From contig JANQRV010000117.1 in NCBI GenBank assembly GCA_028284395.1, forward strand, positions 1 through 58,810: DNA of 58,810 nt. Direction: 5' to 3'. The first letter of the stretch is position 1. Each line of letters starts with the position of its first letter. Source of the stretch: Saprospiraceae bacterium (GTDB lineage Bacteria; Bacteroidota; Bacteroidia; Chitinophagales; Saprospiraceae). The notes under the pieces were generated by a model, which did no database searches, was not told where the DNA came from, and worked only from the letters and a program-made list of their open reading frames with translations. The translations under genes were made by a program, and so were the position numbers. Of this stretch, positions 17,592-27,173 are shown piece by piece.

Positions 17592-17984
17592 TCATTGATT
17601 AATATCGTAACCCTTAAAGATGGCATAAATTTCTAGCACTAAACCCGCCAGAATAACGATGGGCGCTAATACAGTCCGCCTAAAGCTGTAAATAATGTTG
17701 TCGTCCCATACTTCCGGACTGGGCATTTGGCCGCCAGTCATCAAGATCAGACCTAGTGCTACCAAGCCGACACCAATACCCATCCAGATGTAGTTATCCT
17801 TTCCGAAGGTTAGACTTTCTTTTGGGGCAACTGTTTTCCGTAGCCGTGCTTTCGTAGCCGTCGCTTTTACCTTTTTTTTGCCGGTAATACTACCGATATT
17901 CCCCTTTTCATTTCCTGCTGGGCTCTTCTTTTTTTTGGTGGTAGTAACCACAACTTTTTTCTTCGGTGGATTTTTTTGACTCAT
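17592..17984 (-). CDS. DUF3098 membrane protein with lysine-rich N-terminus
   Basis: The 130-residue protein has a basic N-terminal half (about 55 residues full of Lys, Thr and Val) followed by the DUF3098 domain: FGKDNYIWMGIGVGLVALG, a short loop with PEVWDDNIIYSFRRTVLAP and a second membrane helix. Function is unknown, but in Bacteroidota this small protein is typically encoded directly downstream of ftsX, which points to a role near cell division or the envelope. It sits 29 bases after ftsX here. Confidence 0.85.
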   Translation of the reverse strand: MSQKNPPKKKVVVTTTKKKKSPAGNEKGNIGSITGKKKVKATATKARLRKTVAPKESLTFGKDNYIWMGIGVGLVALGLILMTGGQMPSPEVWDDNIIYSFRRTVLAPIVILAGLVLEIYAIFKGYDINQ

Positions 17985-18013
17985 TCTAAATTTGAGTTTG
18001 TTGAAAGATGGAA

Positions 18014-18883
18014 TTAATAGAGATCGTCCACCCTCATTCTTAAGTATTTGTTTACGGCAAAGTAAGTGCTGGTCGTATTGATAACAATGCCCAAAATTAA
18101 AATAATCGCAAACAAAATTGCAAGATCGGTCAAATTATTCAACAAATCCAGGCCCGGGATATTATCGTCGACCCAGATGGTCACTGCGAGAATGACCGAT
18201 ATCGCCAGTATCGCACTGATGACTCCATTGCGGATGGCTTTCCAAATATAGGGCCAGGAAATAAAACTCCAGGAGGCACCGACTAACTGCATGTTTTTAA
18301 TTAGGAATCTGTTGTCTAACAAGGAAAGCCGGACCGTATTGTGAATCAGAAAAACTGCTATGATAAACAATAGGAGGCCACAAATGAGCGCGAAATACGA
18401 AATACGCTCAAGGTTTTGGGCGGCGTTCTTAAGAATGTTCTGTTGATAAAAGACATCCTGAACAATCGCAAAATTCTTTAATTCATTCCTAATCTGTCGC
18501 AGGCTGTCATTCTGCATATATGCGGCGCGGACATTGAACGTAAAAAGGTCGGAAAGTGGATTGGGTAAGCCCAAGCGAGCAATGTCATCACCAAAATCCT
18601 CCTCAAGGGATTTAAGCCCCTCCTCCTTGGTGACAAAGGAAAGACTACCTGCTTTCACGAAGCGACGCTCGATGATTGATCTACGAAGGTGTTGGAGATC
18701 TTCGCTGGACGACGAATTCTTCAATTCCACAATGATATTGATATTTTCCTTCATGCCGTCGATCAGACGCTGGGCCTTAAATAAGAACAAACTAAAACTA
18801 CCAAGTAGAAAGAGAACTGAAGTTACACTTAAGATCACGTACAGGTAATGAGGCCTGGACCGTTTATTTGATGTATTTTTCAT
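18014..18883 (-). CDS. ftsX: Cell division protein FtsX
   Basis: The 289-residue protein has the FtsX topology: an N-terminal membrane helix (about 15-36), an extracytoplasmic domain of roughly 130 residues with FVTKEEGLKSLEEDFGDDI and NPLSDLFTFNVR, and three C-terminal membrane helices containing the ABC permease block NTVRLSLLDNRFLIKNMQLVG. FtsX works with the ATPase FtsE to activate peptidoglycan hydrolases at the division site. No ftsE lies in the window. First gene of the ftsX, DUF3098, uppP, truB cluster. Confidence 0.93.
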   Translation of the reverse strand: MKNTSNKRSRPHYLYVILSVTSVLFLLGSFSLFLFKAQRLIDGMKENINIIVELKNSSSSEDLQHLRRSIIERRFVKAGSLSFVTKEEGLKSLEEDFGDDIARLGLPNPLSDLFTFNVRAAYMQNDSLRQIRNELKNFAIVQDVFYQQNILKNAAQNLERISYFALICGLLLFIIAVFLIHNTVRLSLLDNRFLIKNMQLVGASWSFISWPYIWKAIRNGVISAILAISVILAVTIWVDDNIPGLDLLNNLTDLAILFAIILILGIVINTTSTYFAVNKYLRMRVDDLY

Positions 18884-18914
18884 CTTCTGATTGCTGTTTT
18901 AAAGGCTCAAAAAT

Positions 18915-19514
18915 ATGAAATTACAAATGTCAATTTCCAAAATCCTCTCTTTCACTCTGTTATGCCTACCATTTTCTGGATTTTGCCAAATCTACCTGGA
19001 CAATGCTTCTTTTGAAGGAGAACCCGAAGATGCTACGGTGCCGGTCGGTTGGCACGCCTGCGCACCGGATACCACACCGGATATCTTGCCCGGCCCCTGG
19101 GGGGTGTTTGAGGAATCTTCGGAAGGGGAAACCTATGTTGGCCTGATAACAAGGTCTAACGGTACCTATGAAAGTATTGGACAGCGATTGAAGGCAACCA
19201 TCAAAAGAGAAGAGTGCTATCAGTTCAAATTGGACTTGGCCCGGTCGATCACTTATACCGGATATAGCCATCCACTAAAATTGAGGATCTGGGCCGGAGC
19301 GACGAAATGCAGAAAAGATCAATTGCTCTTGGAAACAGATTTTGTGGAGCATACCGACTGGCAAAGTTATCCTGTCCAGTTTTTTGCACAAAATACCATT
19401 AATTACCTCATTTTAGAAGCCTATTTTAGTGATGGGGATACTGCTGTAATGGGCAATATCCTCATCGATAATATTTCACCATTAAAGAAATGCGACCGGG
19501 CATTTCTTGATTAG
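18915..19514 (+). CDS. Secreted protein of unknown function with galactose-binding-like fold
   Basis: The 199-residue protein has a signal peptide (MKLQMSISKILSFTLL through GFCQ). The mature part begins IYLDNASFEGEPEDATVPVG and ends VMGNILIDNISPLKKC; this beginning (an object noun plus Asn-x-SFE) and end (IDNIS) are typical of jelly-roll carbohydrate-binding-like domains seen in Bacteroidota extracellular proteins. No catalytic residues or sorting domain are visible. It is transcribed away from ftsX with 31 bases between the starts, so the promoters overlap. A glycan-binding role is a guess. Confidence 0.7.
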   Translation: MKLQMSISKILSFTLLCLPFSGFCQIYLDNASFEGEPEDATVPVGWHACAPDTTPDILPGPWGVFEESSEGETYVGLITRSNGTYESIGQRLKATIKREECYQFKLDLARSITYTGYSHPLKLRIWAGATKCRKDQLLLETDFVEHTDWQSYPVQFFAQNTINYLILEAYFSDGDTAVMGNILIDNISPLKKCDRAFLD

Positions 19515-19518
19515 GAAT

Positions 19519-19989
19519 TTAGTTGCCTTCCATTTGCTTGGCCAGATTTTCAGTGTCTTCCAATAGTCGACTGAGGTCATCTTTTACATCGGTTGGCGCG
19601 GCCTCTTGGGCTTGTGCACTGCTTTCTGCGCTTCCGTAAGACTGTACCTGCGAGGCAGCCAATTCCTTTTGTAATTCATTTCTTTTTTGCTCCAGATCAC
19701 TGATTTTATCGTAGATCTCTTTCGCATTTTCAAGTTTGCCAGCTTTCTCCTTCAGGTCATCGATTACACCACTAATGTGGTCAATGGTTTCATCGTAGTC
19801 ACCTTCATCGAGACTTTGTTTTCCTTTTTTGAGTAAATTCCAAGTCAGCTTACCCAGGTCTTTTACAACGTCGGTACCGGTATTGATGATTTTTTTTGAT
19901 TGTTCCTTCTCTTGGTCATCGCCGTAAAACCGATAGTATACCAGTGCGATAACTCCGAGGATCAATCCCAATTTTATTAAACTCTTCAT
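19519..19989 (-). CDS. Small membrane-anchored coiled-coil protein of unknown function
   Basis: The 156-residue protein has an N-terminal membrane helix (MKSLIKLGLILGVIALVYY) followed by a charged, largely helical region. A probable coiled coil runs from about 70 to 115 (KEIYDKISDLEQKRNELQKEL), then an Ala/Gln/Ser-rich stretch and a last acidic helix. I recognise no family. It converges with the secreted protein at 18915 and may follow the gene at 20024 in an operon (34 bases). Confidence 0.6.
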   Translation of the reverse strand: MKSLIKLGLILGVIALVYYRFYGDDQEKEQSKKIINTGTDVVKDLGKLTWNLLKKGKQSLDEGDYDETIDHISGVIDDLKEKAGKLENAKEIYDKISDLEQKRNELQKELAASQVQSYGSAESSAQAQEAAPTDVKDDLSRLLEDTENLAKQMEGN

Positions 19990-20023
19990 AGCATGGTTTT
20001 TATTGTTGATTTAAAAATAGAGG

Positions 20024-20788
20024 TCATTTCGCTAGCCAACTCAATAATTGGACGACATCTTCTTCGGTGTTTAAGTGTAACTTATGTTGTTTTACGATCC
20101 GATTAATGGCAGCAGCTTGATTTTCTAAAGATTTTAGGACGGCCTTTTTCTTAAGCCTTATTCGATGGAAGTTTCGCTGATCATCTTGCAAAAAGTACGA
20201 TACATTGCTCAAATATTCGTCATAGGGTCGATCGGCATTATAAGCACCCTTATAATCTGCTTTTTGCAGGTACTTCTGTTCGAATTTTAAGAATTTTTGT
20301 GAACCGTTAAAGAGGACCTGGTAAAACTGATGCCGATCGTTCTTACTTTGACCTAACTCCGAAGGGGAAAAAGTTTGAAAGACCATCGAATCCTGTTTTG
20401 CATTGTTTATTACCACTTCCTTAACGTGATCACTCGGAAACTGAACGGGAGTCCCGTCAGAAGTCAGATAGTAGAGTAATTGTTTCTCAAGTTCGATATT
20501 GAGACTGACTTTTTGGCTGAAACGGCCACTTTTTCGAAAAAGAATGCTTCCCTTCAGCCATTCAGAGGCAAGGAACGGCGTTCCACGCACACCTTCATAA
20601 GCCAAATCGATCGATCGAACACCGGCTGCTCCTGGTTGTAAGTTGCCCAATTGGCGCAATTCGTCATCGGAATAAGGAACCGGATTATTTTGCGCACCCG
20701 CAGAAGCAGAAGAAACAACCAGCAGTAGTAAGGTGATGCAGACGAGCGTATGCTTATTGACCAATTCCATTTTTTTGTTTGTCATCAT
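20024..20788 (-). CDS. Secreted protein of unknown function
   Basis: The start is uncertain. I prefer Met at 20788 (or 20785 or 20770) because MELVNKHTLVCITLLLLVV leads into a signal peptide ending at SAGAQ; the longer frame to 20848 adds an unlikely leader. The mature protein of about 230 residues contains GSILFRKSGRFSQKVSLNIE, TSDGTPVQFPSDHVKEVVI, and a basic C-terminal part with FHRIRLKKKAVLKSL. I recognise no named family. The repeated beta-strand pattern and basic residues suggest a periplasmic or surface role, which cannot be refined from sequence. Confidence 0.65.
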   Translation of the reverse strand: MMTNKKMELVNKHTLVCITLLLLVVSSASAGAQNNPVPYSDDELRQLGNLQPGAAGVRSIDLAYEGVRGTPFLASEWLKGSILFRKSGRFSQKVSLNIELEKQLLYYLTSDGTPVQFPSDHVKEVVINNAKQDSMVFQTFSPSELGQSKNDRHQFYQVLFNGSQKFLKFEQKYLQKADYKGAYNADRPYDEYLSNVSYFLQDDQRNFHRIRLKKKAVLKSLENQAAAINRIVKQHKLHLNTEEDVVQLLSWLAK

Positions 20789-21118
20789 TCGAGCCGATTG
20801 ATATGTTCGAAGAACAACGAACATCTTAAATGAATACCTTGAGATCATCGTCTCCTGTTGTTCAGTATAAGGTTATTTGTTATAAAACCCAAAATTATCC
20901 GACCAAATTATTTAAGTATTATACTATTGTATATGCACCAATTTATCTATTTTCACGGGCCCAAATTTGGGGCAAGCCAATTCAACACCAGAACAAATTC
21001 GATCGTTACCAGTACAACCTATTATGGATAGTAAGGGGAACTTTTCTGTCGTTACTTGATTAATATAGCTAAGTTGCGCTGTGTTTTTTATCGCTCATCC
21101 TATAAATAATTGTTTAAA
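20789..21118. other. Divergent intergenic region upstream of leuS
   Basis: This stretch of about 330 bases separates the divergent 20024-20788 gene and leuS. It is AT-rich and contains a perfect 12-base palindrome CCCAAATTTGGG at 20960-20971, about 150 bases before leuS. The sequence TAAGTTGC near 21070 loosely resembles a -7 box. I see no T-box or other leader RNA and no gene. Confidence 0.35.
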
Positions 21119-23983
21119 ATGAGTTACAACCCTCGGAAAATTGAGACGAAGTGGAAGGACTATTGGGAGAAGAATCAAGTTTATAAGGTCAGTAATGACT
21201 CCAATAGGCCAAAGTATTATGTCTTGGACATGTTCCCGTATCCGTCCGGAGCGGGACTGCATGTTGGTCATCCGCTGGGCTATATTGCTTCTGATATTTA
21301 TGCTCGGTTTAAGCGATTGAAGGGGTTTAACGTATTGCATCCAATGGGATTTGATGCATTCGGCTTGCCGGCAGAGGAATATGCTTTGCAAACCGGCATT
21401 CATCCTGCAGTGTCGACCAAAGATAATATGCAACGCTATCGCGAACAATTAGCGAACTTAGGTTTCTCATTTGATTGGAGCCGCGAAGTAGCCACTTGCG
21501 ATCCGAAGTATTTTAAGTGGACACAATGGATCTTCACCGAATTGTTTAAACATTATTACGATAAGTCCGTTTCCAAAGCGCAGCCGATCGAGAAGTTGAT
21601 CGATATTTTTGAACAATCGGGAAATGCTACGGTAGACGCAGCCACAAGTCAGGTAAGGGTATTTACGGCCGCAGAATGGAAGGCTATGTCTAAAGCCGAT
21701 CAACAGGAAACTTTAATGAATTATCGTTTGGCTTACCGTAAGGTCGGTTACGTAAATTGGTGCGAAGCTTTGGGTACGGTATTGGCCAACGACCAAGTGA
21801 AGGATGGTTTATCGGAACGAGGAGGACACCCGGTTGAACAAAAGGCTTTGACTCAGTGGTACTTGAGAATTACGGCATATGCAGACAGGTTGTTGTATGA
21901 TTTGGACACAATTGATTGGTCAGATGCCTTGAAGACCATTCAATCCAACTGGATCGGCCGGTCCTTAGGGGCTTCCTTGTATTTCGAAGTGGCAGACTCC
22001 GATCATCGAATCGACATCTTTACTACTCGTCCGGATACAATTTTTGGCGCTACTTATATGGTTTTGGCACCCGAACATGATTTGGTTGACCAATTGGTGA
22101 CAGACGAACAACGATCGAAGATTGATGACTACGTTCGGTATGTTAAAGCAAAGTCCGAGATTGAGCGGATGGCAGAGAAAAAGGTTAGTGGGGAATTCAC
22201 GGGGGCCTATGCGATCAATCCGTTTACTAACGAGAAGATTCCAATCTGGATTGGTGAATATGTCTTGAAGGATTACGGAACCGGAGCGATTATGGCTGTT
22301 CCTGCCGATGATGAGCGCGATAATAAATTTGCGCATAAATTTGGGTTACCGATCATTGAAATCATTGACAAATCCGAATACCCAGGGGCCGGCATTGGAG
22401 ATAAAGTCGGCAAAATGATCAACTCCGGGTTCTTGAACGGCTTAGAAGTCATGGAGGCCATCAAAGCCATTAATGAAAAAATTGAAGCCATGGGTATCGG
22501 CAAGTCCCATGTCAATTATAAGATGAGGGACGCGAATTTTAGTCGCCAGCGATATTGGGGAGAACCCTTTCCCATCATTTACGATCACGAAGGGACTGCA
22601 TATCCATTGTCATTGGAAGAATTACCATTGGAATTGCCGGAAACCGATGATTTTAAGCCGGGTAAAGGAGGAAAGTCGCCATTATCAAGGATTGAAAATT
22701 GGGTTAACCTGGATAACGGTTATACGCGCGAGACCGATACCATGCCGGCAGTTGCTGGTTCATCCTGGTATTTCTTGAGATACATGGATCCAGGTAATGA
22801 CGATGAGTTTGCCAGTCAGGATGCCATTAATTATTGGCGGGATGTCGATGTCTACATTGGAGGATCGGAGCATGCAGTTGCACACTTGATGTATGCCCGA
22901 TTCTGGCACAAGTTCTTGTTTGATAAAGGTTTGGTGCCCACTAGCGAGCCATTCAAGAAATTGATCAACCAGGGTATGATCCAGGGAGTGATTGAGTTCA
23001 TGTATTTGCAAAAGGATAAAGTGGACGGAAAGAGTCGCTTTGTCTGTGCGGATGTACGTGCTCAAGAAGCCGGAACAGAATTCGTTCGCATTCCCGTGCA
23101 TATTGACTTTGTTAAGGATTATGGTTCGACGGGTTCCTACATGACACAGGAAAGCATCGACCGTTTTGTAGAATGGCGGCCCATATACAAAGACGCCATT
23201 TTCGAATGTGGTAGTGGTTATTATGAAAATGGAGTCTTTACCACTAAAGGTACGTACAATAAGACCCACTTGGTGACACATTCAGAAGTTGGGAAAATGT
23301 CAAAGTCTAAGTATAATGTGATTAATCCGGATTTAGTGATTGATCAATACGGTACGGATTGCTTTCGCATGTATGAAATGTTCTTAGGTCCGATTGAGCA
23401 GGCTAAGCCTTGGGACACCAATGGAATTGACGGAGTCTCCAAGTTCTTGCGTCGCTTTTGGGGGTTGTATTTTGATGAAGCAGGAACATTCAAGGTAGTG
23501 GACGGGGAGGAGCCTACGAAAGAGGAGTTAAAGATTTTGCATGCAACGATCAAAAAAGTAACTGAGGATATTGAGCGTTTTAATTTCAATACCTGCGTAA
23601 GTGCATTCATGGTAGCGACGAACGAATTGAAAAAATTGAACTGCAATAAGCGATCCGTATTGGAACCAATGGCTTTGTTGATTGCTCCTTTTGCACCACA
23701 CTTTGCCGAAGAATTGTGGCACCAATTTGGTCATGAGACGAGTGTGCACCATGCTTCTTATCCCGAGTTTGATGAATCCTACTTGGTCGAGGATGCCATT
23801 ACGTATCCAGTAAGCATCAATGGGAAAAAGAGAGCCTTGGTCGAATTACCAGCGGATGCTGCTAAGGAAGAATTGGAATTAGAAGCATTGAAATTAGACG
23901 CCATCCAAAAATGGATAGATGGAAAGACCGTTCGTAAGGTCATCGTCGTTCCGAAACGGATGATCAATATTGTTGTTGGGTAA
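21119..23983 (+). CDS. leuS: Leucyl-tRNA synthetase
   Basis: The enzyme charges tRNA-Leu. Motifs are PYPSGAGLHVGHPLGY with the HIGH-equivalent HVGH at residues 48-51, and KMSKS at 726-730. The editing domain carries FTTRPDTIFGATYMVLAPEHD. I chose the ATG at 21119 (954 residues); a TTG at 21110 is a weaker alternative. The protein is about 90 residues longer than the E. coli enzyme, with extra sequence before the KMSKS loop (about 620-725, including GTYNKTHLVTHSEVG) and after the HIGH domain (about 155-200), as is usual in Bacteroidota. glpD follows after 12 bases. Confidence 0.97.
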   Translation: MSYNPRKIETKWKDYWEKNQVYKVSNDSNRPKYYVLDMFPYPSGAGLHVGHPLGYIASDIYARFKRLKGFNVLHPMGFDAFGLPAEEYALQTGIHPAVSTKDNMQRYREQLANLGFSFDWSREVATCDPKYFKWTQWIFTELFKHYYDKSVSKAQPIEKLIDIFEQSGNATVDAATSQVRVFTAAEWKAMSKADQQETLMNYRLAYRKVGYVNWCEALGTVLANDQVKDGLSERGGHPVEQKALTQWYLRITAYADRLLYDLDTIDWSDALKTIQSNWIGRSLGASLYFEVADSDHRIDIFTTRPDTIFGATYMVLAPEHDLVDQLVTDEQRSKIDDYVRYVKAKSEIERMAEKKVSGEFTGAYAINPFTNEKIPIWIGEYVLKDYGTGAIMAVPADDERDNKFAHKFGLPIIEIIDKSEYPGAGIGDKVGKMINSGFLNGLEVMEAIKAINEKIEAMGIGKSHVNYKMRDANFSRQRYWGEPFPIIYDHEGTAYPLSLEELPLELPETDDFKPGKGGKSPLSRIENWVNLDNGYTRETDTMPAVAGSSWYFLRYMDPGNDDEFASQDAINYWRDVDVYIGGSEHAVAHLMYARFWHKFLFDKGLVPTSEPFKKLINQGMIQGVIEFMYLQKDKVDGKSRFVCADVRAQEAGTEFVRIPVHIDFVKDYGSTGSYMTQESIDRFVEWRPIYKDAIFECGSGYYENGVFTTKGTYNKTHLVTHSEVGKMSKSKYNVINPDLVIDQYGTDCFRMYEMFLGPIEQAKPWDTNGIDGVSKFLRRFWGLYFDEAGTFKVVDGEEPTKEELKILHATIKKVTEDIERFNFNTCVSAFMVATNELKKLNCNKRSVLEPMALLIAPFAPHFAEELWHQFGHETSVHHASYPEFDESYLVEDAITYPVSINGKKRALVELPADAAKEELELEALKLDAIQKWIDGKTVRKVIVVPKRMINIVVG

Positions 23984-23995
23984 TACACGAAATTC

Positions 23996-25642
23996 ATGCC
24001 ATCATTTTCAGCTTTAGAACGCCCCCAAATTCTTCAGGAATTGCGGGATCAGCATTTTGATGTCTTAATCATTGGAGGAGGCATTACGGGATGCGGAATT
24101 GCTTTGGACGCAGCTTCCCGCGGCTTGAAAGTGTGCCTTATTGAGATGAATGACTTCGCTTCCGGCACCAGTAGCAAATCCACAAAGTTAATCCACGGAG
24201 GGTTACGCTATCTGAAGCAGTTCGAAATCAGTTTAGTTAGGGAAGTAGGGAAGGAGCGGGCCATCGTGCATCGGTTGGCTCCCCATCTGGTGACTTCTGA
24301 GAAAATGTTGCTGCCCATCGTTAAGAACGGTACTTTTGGTAAGTTACTGACTTCCGTTGGTCTGATGGTTTATGATTTGGTGGCAGGGGTGGAGAGACCC
24401 GAACAGCGTAAAATGCTAACCAAGGAACAAACCTTACAAATCGAACCGCTTTTACCGGAGCAAGAAGTAGAAGGTGGTGGCTTGTATGCAGAATACCGGA
24501 CCGATGATGCCCGATTGACAATTGAGATCATCAAAACCGCTGTTGCTAAGGGTGCAACTGCTATCAACTATGTCAGGGCAGAAGATTTTTACTATGAGAA
24601 TGACTTGGTAAAGGGAGCTAAGTGTGCGGATTTAATTGGGGGGGGATCTTTTGAAGTGCGTGCAGACTACGTAGTGAGTGCAGCAGGTCCCTGGGTAGAC
24701 GATTTGCGCAAAACAAACCACTCTTTGAATAAAAAACATCTCTATTTAACAAAGGGGGTTCACATCGTTGTTCCGCACCATAAATTTCCACTGAAGTATG
24801 CAGTCTACTTTGATGTTCCTGACGGTAGGATGATTTTTGCTATTCCCCGGGGAAGGACGACCTACATTGGTACGACTGATACCCATTATACAGGGGATAA
24901 GAACGATGTCCGATCCTCGAAAGAGGATGTCGATTACCTCCTGAAGGGCATTCACAATACTTTTTCTTCGATTAATTTGCAACAGGACGATGTGATTTCC
25001 AGTTGGGCCGGTTTGCGCCCCCTGATTTACGAAGAGGGTAAATCAGCTTCGGAGATTTCCCGAAAAGACGAAATTTTCGAATCGAAGACGGGGTTAATTT
25101 CTATTGCCGGCGGTAAACTTACCGGTTACCGCAAGATGTCACAAAAGGTTGTTGACCTTCTCGGTCGAAAAATCAAAAAAAGCCGGAATACGGCGATTGG
25201 CCCCTGCAAGACAGATAAGATCACTCTTTCTGGCGGCCCTTTCAACGGTAAAGTTGCAGTGGACGCCTATTTGAAGGAGGTAGAAGAATTTGTGGAAGGG
25301 CAAGGTCTCGATCCCTATGCAGCAGAATATCTGGTCAAAAACTACGGCCGACAAACGGAAACCATTCTCTCCATCTATCGTGAATTAGGAGATGACGACC
25401 CTAGGATTAGGTTGCCTAAAGCCGAATTGCGCTACTGCATTGAGAATGAACTTGTGCAATTTCCCATGGATTTCGTGGCCAGAAGAACGGGACGGCTTTA
25501 TTTTGAGATCGATACCTTACCACGCCTCACTGATGTCTTAATTCAAGACTTTAAGAGTTTTTTCAACTGGAATGAAGAGGAAACCAAGCGACAGGACAGC
25601 ATCCTCAAGGACAACATCAAGAAGGCCACTGCTTTCGAATAA
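23996..25642 (+). CDS. glpD: Aerobic glycerol-3-phosphate dehydrogenase / oxidase family
   Basis: The 548-residue flavoprotein oxidises glycerol-3-phosphate to dihydroxyacetone phosphate and passes electrons to the quinone pool at the inner membrane. The FAD-binding motif is LIIGGGITGCGIALDAASRG near residue 25, followed by GTSSKSTKLIHGGLRYLKQF, ALGRTTYIGTTDTHY-type block (FAIPRGRTTYIGTTDTHY) and SIAGGKLTGYRKM. The C-terminal helical domain is present. It is 12 bases after leuS on the same strand, so probably co-transcribed. No glycerol uptake genes are nearby. Confidence 0.95.
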   Translation: MPSFSALERPQILQELRDQHFDVLIIGGGITGCGIALDAASRGLKVCLIEMNDFASGTSSKSTKLIHGGLRYLKQFEISLVREVGKERAIVHRLAPHLVTSEKMLLPIVKNGTFGKLLTSVGLMVYDLVAGVERPEQRKMLTKEQTLQIEPLLPEQEVEGGGLYAEYRTDDARLTIEIIKTAVAKGATAINYVRAEDFYYENDLVKGAKCADLIGGGSFEVRADYVVSAAGPWVDDLRKTNHSLNKKHLYLTKGVHIVVPHHKFPLKYAVYFDVPDGRMIFAIPRGRTTYIGTTDTHYTGDKNDVRSSKEDVDYLLKGIHNTFSSINLQQDDVISSWAGLRPLIYEEGKSASEISRKDEIFESKTGLISIAGGKLTGYRKMSQKVVDLLGRKIKKSRNTAIGPCKTDKITLSGGPFNGKVAVDAYLKEVEEFVEGQGLDPYAAEYLVKNYGRQTETILSIYRELGDDDPRIRLPKAELRYCIENELVQFPMDFVARRTGRLYFEIDTLPRLTDVLIQDFKSFFNWNEEETKRQDSILKDNIKKATAFE

Positions 25643-25676
25643 TCTCTCTAAAAGTGAGAATTATTCCATAACTTTT

Positions 25677-25684
25677 TACCTTTG
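25677..25684 (+). promoter_or_regulatory. Candidate -7 promoter element
   Basis: TACCTTTG matches the Bacteroidota -7 consensus TAnnTTTG and lies 26 bases before the TTG start of the downstream membrane glycosyltransferase gene. No clear -33 element is visible. Confidence 0.4.
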
Positions 25685-25710
25685 CTGCCTCTTATAATCC
25701 AGTTATGTAA

Positions 25711-27162
25711 TTGGACATTACTACGAGGAAAAGCGACCATCTCTTGAAAATTAAAGACCTACAGACATTTGCTATATTTATAGGTTTGGCCATTGTATTA
25801 AGGCTATTCTCATTTTTTCCAACAGTTATCAACCACGACGAGTCCACTTACATTGTTATTTCAGATTATCTGATGAACGGCTCGGTATACTTCATCGATG
25901 TAGTGGATACAAAGCCCATTGGCATTTTCCTGATTTATGCAGGTTTGCAAAAACTAGTTGGATCATCGATTTTCCTACTGCGTGTAATGACGGCGTTGTG
26001 GTTGGCCATTACAGCCTTCGTTCTCTATAAGGCTAAATTTTCTTTTGGTGGCAAGAGGAATGAAGCGATTGCTACGGGAATCATTTATTTGATCGTAAAT
26101 TCTGTTTTCACCTATTATGGAATTTCTCCCAATACCGAAACCTTTTTTAATTTATTCACGGCTTTAGGGCTTTTGTTCATGCTTAAAGGAGGAAGTCACT
26201 GGCGTTTCCTGTTAGCTGGACTCTGTCTAGGGTGGGGTTTGGTGATTAAATATGTGGTAGCCTTTGATGCCTTGGCGTTCGGGCTTTTTTTACTTTGGGA
26301 TAATATCCGTTCAAAAACACAATTTTTCAAGGCTTTGTCCAGAGGCGTAGTGATGGCCATTGGTTCTTGCATTCCCCTATCTTTTGTCTTGATCTATTAT
26401 GCCCAGCTAGGCTACTTGGATGAATTTTTATTTTATACATTCGAAGTAAGCAGCCGCTATCCGGAGTCTGTTCCCTTTGTCCAGCACTTGAAGTTTTTGG
26501 GAGATTTTTTCCTTAGGTATCTACCCATAGCATTGCTTTTCATTTACGTTCTGGTATCGAAAGCGACGGATCTGCGACTAAAGCGTTTGGGACTATTGTG
26601 GTCTGCCCTCGTACTACTGGCCATTCTTTTGCCAGGTAAATGGTACGGTCATTACTATATTCAATTTATGCTGCCCTTTAGCTTTGTAGCTGGCTCCTTT
26701 TTCGCTTTTCCTGCGACGCAATTTCCAAAACCCCTATCGACCCTTTTACGTCCTCGCGTTGGTTTTACCATCTTAAGTTTGTTAATCATGCTTAATATGT
26801 ACCAGCAAAAGAAGGACTGTTTGGATAAACCTGATCATCCCAAAACGATTTCTAAATACCTTGAAGGAAAGTTGGAGAAAGAGGATCGAATCTATACTAG
26901 TGTGAGTCATCAAGTACTATATCATCTATTAGATAAGGAAAGCCCCACTAAATATGTACATCCTTCTTTATTTTGGGAACAAAAGCACATTAGAGCCTTA
27001 GAAGTCAATGTAGAAGAAGAATTGGCTAAAATTACGGAACCTCCTCCTCGATACATCATTTGGCGAACGGATCGTAAGGACGACCGACTGGATAGCTTCC
27101 TGTATAAAAATTATCTACTGGTGAAAACCGTGGGGAAAGATCTTGTATACGAAAGGCGATAG
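25711..27162 (+). CDS. GT-C-type membrane glycosyltransferase (PMT/ArnT-like)
   Basis: The 483-residue protein has about ten membrane helices and the first-loop acidic motif of GT-C enzymes (NHDESTYIVISDYLMNG, then VDTKPIGIFLIYAGLQ), resembling ArnT and protein O-mannosyltransferases, which use polyprenyl-phosphate sugars. A soluble C-terminal part follows the last helix. The start is probably the TTG at 25711; the nearer ATG at 25705 is followed at once by a stop. Another TTG at 25744 is possible. Donor and acceptor are unknown. Confidence 0.8.
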   Translation: MDITTRKSDHLLKIKDLQTFAIFIGLAIVLRLFSFFPTVINHDESTYIVISDYLMNGSVYFIDVVDTKPIGIFLIYAGLQKLVGSSIFLLRVMTALWLAITAFVLYKAKFSFGGKRNEAIATGIIYLIVNSVFTYYGISPNTETFFNLFTALGLLFMLKGGSHWRFLLAGLCLGWGLVIKYVVAFDALAFGLFLLWDNIRSKTQFFKALSRGVVMAIGSCIPLSFVLIYYAQLGYLDEFLFYTFEVSSRYPESVPFVQHLKFLGDFFLRYLPIALLFIYVLVSKATDLRLKRLGLLWSALVLLAILLPGKWYGHYYIQFMLPFSFVAGSFFAFPATQFPKPLSTLLRPRVGFTILSLLIMLNMYQQKKDCLDKPDHPKTISKYLEGKLEKEDRIYTSVSHQVLYHLLDKESPTKYVHPSLFWEQKHIRALEVNVEEELAKITEPPPRYIIWRTDRKDDRLDSFLYKNYLLVKTVGKDLVYERR

Positions 27163-27173
27163 GATAGGTCTGT

